Position numbers and translations under genes: made by a program. A DNA stretch of 64,000 nt, taken from the NCBI RefSeq assembly GCF_001642935.1, contig NZ_CP016761.1:1426001-1490000 (forward strand), given 5' to 3'. Position 1 is the first letter of the stretch. Every line of letters begins with the position of its first letter. Origin of the DNA: Fictibacillus arsenicus. Lineage in GTDB: Bacteria > Bacillota > Bacilli > Bacillales > Fictibacillaceae. Below are positions 60,268 through 64,000 of this stretch, piece after piece. The notes under the pieces are model-generated. The model did not search any database, had not been told where the DNA came from, and saw only the letters and a list, made by a program, of their open reading frames with translations.

Positions 60268-60394
60268 CTTTGAGCGAAAAAGAAAGATTTTGAGCGAAAT
60301 TAAAGGTAGTTTGAGCGTAACTCGGCGTTTTTGAGCGTAAATCAATAAGTCTGAGCGAAAGTGTAATAAATATAAGAACACGTACCATGAAATT
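60268..60394. repeat. 20-21-bp periodic GAGCG array 2 with conserved tail
   Basis: GAGCG at 60272, 60292, 60313, 60333 and 60353: steps 20, 21, 20, 20. Units are TTTGAGCGAAA or TTTGAGCGTAA with unrelated 10-base spacers. The tail 60361-60394 repeats that of array 1. No terminator stands between copC and the array, so it would be transcribed as the 3' part of the copC mRNA up to the terminator at 60461. Confidence 0.85.
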
Positions 60395-60460
60395 GCATGG
60401 AAGTGTATTCACAAAGTGTATACACACAGCAAGCTTTTAGAAATGAATAAATGAAAAGCT

Positions 60461-60492
60461 AAAAAGCCTCGAATAATTCGGGGCTTTTTTTT
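60461..60492 (+). terminator. Terminator downstream of array 2
   Basis: AAAAAGCCTCGAA/TTCGGGGCTTTTT (one mispair) and a T run. First terminator after the CopC gene. Confidence 0.85.
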
Positions 60493-60642
60493 GTAGGATA
60501 GGAAAGTGAAATTAATTAATAAAGTTTATTGTTAACAAATGTCTTTTTTTAGAAAACTCGAGCAAATGTCTAGTTTTTTCTAACTATTCTGTTATATGAT
60601 GTATATTGTCTTTTGTTTTTTCAGAAGGGGGAAGGTGAAGAT

Positions 60643-62406
60643 TTGGATACGTTTAAAAGATTAAAAGACTTTTATTGGCCTTATAAAAAATATTTTTACT
60701 GGTCGATCCTGACTTTGATTCTGGTATCAGCCATTACGGTTGTGTATCCGATGGTTCTGCAGTTTACCATCGATGAAATCATTATAAAAGGAGAATATTC
60801 ATTCGTTCCTTACGTGGCAATCGGCTTTATCGTACTTATGGGAATAAAAGGAGCAGCTACATATTGTCATCAATATTTTGGGGATTTGTTTGGAATCAGC
60901 TCCGTTTTCCAGCTCCGTGAATCTCTGTATGAGAAGCTTCAATTTTTGCCTTTCAGTTATTATGATAATGCAAAAACGGGAGACCTCATGTCCCGGTTGA
61001 CAGCAGATGTAGAGGGTTTTCGGTTCTTCCTCTCATTTGGATTTTCCCAGCTTATCAATTTCGTTCTAATCATTGCATTCAGTCTTTCCGTAATGTTCTT
61101 CTATTCGATCCCGCTGGCAATCATTACACTTTGTATGATGCCATTCCTCGCAATCGTTGTTTACAAGTTTGATAAAGAAGTACATCCCGCATTCAGGGGA
61201 ATACGAAAATCAATGGCTAACCTTAACACTAAAGTTCAGGAAAACATTAGTGGTATCAACACAGTTAAGTCATTGTCGAGAGAAGATTTTGAGATTGGTA
61301 AATTCGATACGTCGAACGAAGACTACAAATCTCAGTTTTTGAACACATCACATATCTGGGCGCGATATTTTCCAATCATGGAGCTGATCGGGAACTTGTC
61401 AGTCGTTCTTTTGCTTGCGTATGGTGGTTATCTGGTTATCAACGGTGATCTTACTGCAGGAGAACTAGTCGCTTTCTTCAGTCTTGTGTGGTACATCATG
61501 GGTCCTATCATGAATTTAGGGTTTATCATGAATACCTTCTCACAATCAAAAGCTTCTGGGGAACGCCTTCTTGAAGTATTAGATGAACCTCTTGAGTTAG
61601 AAGGCGAAGACCGTGATACAGCAATGGTTCGTCTGGATGGAGAAGTAATGTTTGAACAAGTGACACATCGTTATAAAAATGAAAAAAAGGATGCTTTAAA
61701 AGATATTACTTTTACTGTTAAACAAGGTCATACGATAGGGCTGATCGGGGCAACTGGTTCTGGGAAGACATCCATCACCCAGCTTTTATCCAGGTTTTAC
61801 AAACCGGAGTCTGGAAGAATTTTAATCGATGGCAAGCCGTTAGAAAAATACTCGCTTAATACGTTAAGAAAAAATATCGGAACTGTACTTCAGGAGTCAT
61901 TCTTGTTTTCATCGACGATCAGGGACAATATTTCCTATGGCAACCCTGACGCTGATATGGATGAGATTGTAGATGCAGCAAAACGCGCACAGGCTCATGA
62001 CTTTATCATGGAACTCCCTGACGGGTACGATACGATTTTAGGGGAGAGAGGGCTTGGTCTTTCTGGAGGACAAAAACAGAGGATTTCCATTGCCAGAGCC
62101 ATCCTTATCGATCCAGCCATTCTCATATTAGATGATGCAACAAGTGCAGTTGATATGGAAACAGAGTTTGAAATACAGCGTGCTTTAAAAGAAGTCATGG
62201 ATGATCGGACGACTTTTATTATCGCTCATCGTATTTCATCTTTAAAACATGCGGATGAAATATTGGTCCTTAATGAAGGGGCGGTCATAGAGCGGGGAAC
62301 TCATGAGGAACTTATTCAGAAAGGGTCAGGAAACTATCGCAGAATCTATGACATCCAATATCAAGACAAAAATAAAGTGTTTCAAAATAACGGGCAGGGG
62401 GTGTAG
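60643..62406 (+). CDS. ABC exporter half-transporter with degenerate catalytic site
   Basis: 587 residues from a TTG at 60643 (AAGGTG six bases upstream); a TTG at 60613 would add ten residues without a site. Six membrane helices (about 10-310) and a nucleotide-binding domain: Walker A GATGSGKT (about 369-376), signature LSGGQ (about 473-477), Walker B LILDD with Asp498 where the catalytic Glu belongs, and switch His in IIAHRISS. A type IV exporter; with its partner three bases downstream it should form a heterodimer with one weak ATP site, as in TM287/288, BmrCD or YfiBC. Confidence 0.93.
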   Translation: MDTFKRLKDFYWPYKKYFYWSILTLILVSAITVVYPMVLQFTIDEIIIKGEYSFVPYVAIGFIVLMGIKGAATYCHQYFGDLFGISSVFQLRESLYEKLQFLPFSYYDNAKTGDLMSRLTADVEGFRFFLSFGFSQLINFVLIIAFSLSVMFFYSIPLAIITLCMMPFLAIVVYKFDKEVHPAFRGIRKSMANLNTKVQENISGINTVKSLSREDFEIGKFDTSNEDYKSQFLNTSHIWARYFPIMELIGNLSVVLLLAYGGYLVINGDLTAGELVAFFSLVWYIMGPIMNLGFIMNTFSQSKASGERLLEVLDEPLELEGEDRDTAMVRLDGEVMFEQVTHRYKNEKKDALKDITFTVKQGHTIGLIGATGSGKTSITQLLSRFYKPESGRILIDGKPLEKYSLNTLRKNIGTVLQESFLFSSTIRDNISYGNPDADMDEIVDAAKRAQAHDFIMELPDGYDTILGERGLGLSGGQKQRISIARAILIDPAILILDDATSAVDMETEFEIQRALKEVMDDRTTFIIAHRISSLKHADEILVLNEGAVIERGTHEELIQKGSGNYRRIYDIQYQDKNKVFQNNGQGV

Positions 62407-62408
62407 AA

Positions 62409-64000
62409 ATGGATAAGAGAAAAAAATCAGCCCGTTTCCGTTATTCTTCCGAGCAGGTGATCGACAAACCGTTTAACTGGAGTCAGATCATCAGGCTGTT
62501 CGGCTATATGAAACCATACAGCAAAAACCTGCTTCCTAAAGCGTTTTTAGCGATGATGGTCACAACTGCAGTCAGACTTGCTGTTCCTGTATTCATTGGG
62601 GTGCTGACGTTTGATCATGCGATAAAGAACAAAGATACATCACTTCTAATTAAATTAATCATTGCTATATCGGCTCTTTATCTTATCTCATGGGGAGCGA
62701 ATACACTCCGGATACGATGGATGAATTATCTGGGACAATATGTGATCTATGATATTCGCCAGCATCTGTTCAAACATATCCAGCGACTGTCACATCGTTT
62801 CTTTGATCAGCGTTCGGCAGGATCGATACTCGTTCGGATCATCAACGATGTTAACTCCCTGCAGGATCTATTTACAAACGGTGTTATCAACGTACTTATG
62901 GATGTAATCATGCTTTTTGGTATCATCGTAATCATGTTTGTGTACAGTCCAGAGCTGACTCTGGCAATAATGGTGATTTTACCGCTGATGTTCTTCATTT
63001 CTACAAGCTTAAGAAAGAAAATAAGACGTTCCTGGCAGGTTGTCCGCATTAAGCAGGCAAAGCTGAACTCGCATCTGAACGAAAGTATTCAGGGGATAAG
63101 AGTTACAAAGTCTTATACACAAGAAAAAGAAAACATGAGCTTTTTTAACGGAGTAAATAATGAGACATATGACAGCTGGAAAACGGCAACACAGCAAAAT
63201 GCTTTGTTCCGTCCTTTTGTAGAAATGTCTAACGCGATCGGTACAGCGATATTATTATGGTTTGGGGCTTACTTGATTCAGGGTGAAGCTTTGGAAATCG
63301 GTGTTTTTGTTACCTTTGCATTTTATCTGGGGATGTTCTGGGAGCCGATCTCCCGTTTAGGGCAAGTGTATAATCAGCTTTTAGTAGGAATGGCTTCATC
63401 TGAACGAATCTTTGAATTTTTGGATGAACAGCCTAATGTTCACGAGAAAAAAGGTGCCTTTGAGTTTTCAAGAATAAAAGGAGAAATTGAGTTTAAAAAC
63501 GTTGAATTCTCTTATGATGATAAACGAAAAGCATTAAAAGGAATCGACCTGACGATTGGGGCAGGTCAGACTGTAGCTCTTGTGGGTCATACAGGGTCAG
63601 GTAAGACCACGATCGCAAACCTGGTGAGCAGATTCTACGATCCAACTTCAGGTGATGTTTTGATCGACGGTGTAAACTTGAAAGATGCCAGCTTAGGCAG
63701 CCTTCGTGAAAAGGTGAGTGTAGTTCTTCAGGATACCTTCATCTTTTCGGGAACGATCATAGAGAACATCCGGTTCGGAAGACCTGATGCGACTGATGAA
63801 GAAGTTAAAAACGCTTCGAAAGCGGTAGGAGCACATGCTTTTATTGAAAAACTTTCTGATGGTTATGAAACAGAGGTTGAAGAGCGAGGGAATGTTTTAT
63901 CAGTAGGAGAGAGGCAGCTGCTTTCCTTTGCACGTGCTTTACTCGCTGACCCCGATATTCTAATTCTGGATGAAGCGACAGCAAGCATCGATACAGAATC
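62409..64000 (+). CDS. ABC exporter partner subunit, partial
   Basis: 531 codons; the C-terminus lies beyond the right edge. N-terminal extension RFRYSSEQVIDKPFNWSQII, six membrane helices, then the nucleotide-binding domain: Walker A GHTGSGKTT, Q-loop VVLQDTF, a non-standard signature LSVGERQ, and Walker B LILDEATASID with the catalytic Glu present. The altered signature plus intact Glu complements the Asp-containing Walker B of the first subunit, so the pair is a heterodimeric drug or lipid exporter. ATG two bases after the first gene's stop, with GGGGGTG. Confidence 0.93.
   Translation, partial: MDKRKKSARFRYSSEQVIDKPFNWSQIIRLFGYMKPYSKNLLPKAFLAMMVTTAVRLAVPVFIGVLTFDHAIKNKDTSLLIKLIIAISALYLISWGANTLRIRWMNYLGQYVIYDIRQHLFKHIQRLSHRFFDQRSAGSILVRIINDVNSLQDLFTNGVINVLMDVIMLFGIIVIMFVYSPELTLAIMVILPLMFFISTSLRKKIRRSWQVVRIKQAKLNSHLNESIQGIRVTKSYTQEKENMSFFNGVNNETYDSWKTATQQNALFRPFVEMSNAIGTAILLWFGAYLIQGEALEIGVFVTFAFYLGMFWEPISRLGQVYNQLLVGMASSERIFEFLDEQPNVHEKKGAFEFSRIKGEIEFKNVEFSYDDKRKALKGIDLTIGAGQTVALVGHTGSGKTTIANLVSRFYDPTSGDVLIDGVNLKDASLGSLREKVSVVLQDTFIFSGTIIENIRFGRPDATDEEVKNASKAVGAHAFIEKLSDGYETEVEERGNVLSVGERQLLSFARALLADPDILILDEATASIDTE

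Overview
The window looks like chromosomal DNA of an endospore-forming member of the Bacillaceae (Bacillus/Fictibacillus type; the genus cannot be fixed from sequence alone). The evidence is a spore germination receptor operon (A-C-B order), an alpha/beta-type small acid-soluble spore protein with a sigma-G-like promoter, a YjcZ mini-protein, a LysM/GH18 spore-type glucosaminidase, an IDEAL-domain protein, T-box and TPP leader RNAs, strong AGGAGG ribosome binding sites and frequent GTG/TTG starts. There is no prophage, CRISPR array, rRNA, tRNA or transposase gene.

Layout. 1-3.1 kb: cut alpha/beta hydrolase, SEC-C protein, a frameshifted DUF4349 lipoprotein and an IDEAL protein. 3.3-6.6 kb: TPP-riboswitch-controlled thiamine salvage operon thiD-thiM-thiE-thiW. 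7.3-8.8 kb: HTH regulator, small protein and a ClpP protease in one operon behind a triple TACGTA operator. 9-12.3 kb: Fsr-type exporter, then a convergent AI-2E-family/DUF1206 membrane gene pair. 12.4-17.7 kb: LacI regulator and a ThuA, two Gfo/Idh/MocA dehydrogenases and a sugar isomerase, with LacI-type operators but no transporter. 17.9-22.6 kb: spore-lytic type glucosaminidase, T-box-controlled eukaryal-type proS, and a symporter gene broken by one in-frame stop. 22.7-33.2 kb: YdcF, MFS exporter with divergent SgrR-like regulator, pit and its PhoU-like partner, TetR with a divergent ABC transporter and paired operators, and a P1B4-type iron efflux ATPase behind a Fur/PerR-like box. 33.5-40.2 kb: stress and regulatory genes (YtxH, YdjO, WYL, MarR, DegV, TSUP, gnd, thioesterase). 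40.2-48.3 kb: germination receptor operon, SRAP protein, large secreted nuclease. 48.4-60.2 kb: SASP, DMT transporter, HAD phosphatase, SH3b/amidase, patatin, a three-gene ABC-2 exporter, an EAL-domain remnant, a class B PBP, YjcZ and CopC. 60.6-64 kb: a heterodimeric ABC exporter whose second subunit runs off the window.

The most unusual content is intergenic. (1) About eleven copies of a roughly 230-280 bp imperfectly palindromic, MITE-like element, in at least two size classes. (2) A second palindrome family built on GGACAGACCC/GGGTCTGTCC, several copies serving as terminators and two bracketing the proS cassette. (3) Two intergenic arrays of a TTTGAGCGAAA-type unit repeated every 20-21 bp, each ending in the same 34-bp tail with an inverted repeat; I cannot match these to a named element and regard them as the best candidate for something undescribed.

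Two genes are interrupted by single small lesions (an A8-tract frameshift and one in-frame TAA). Either could be a real mutation, a sequencing error, or, for the A8 tract, transcriptional slippage.
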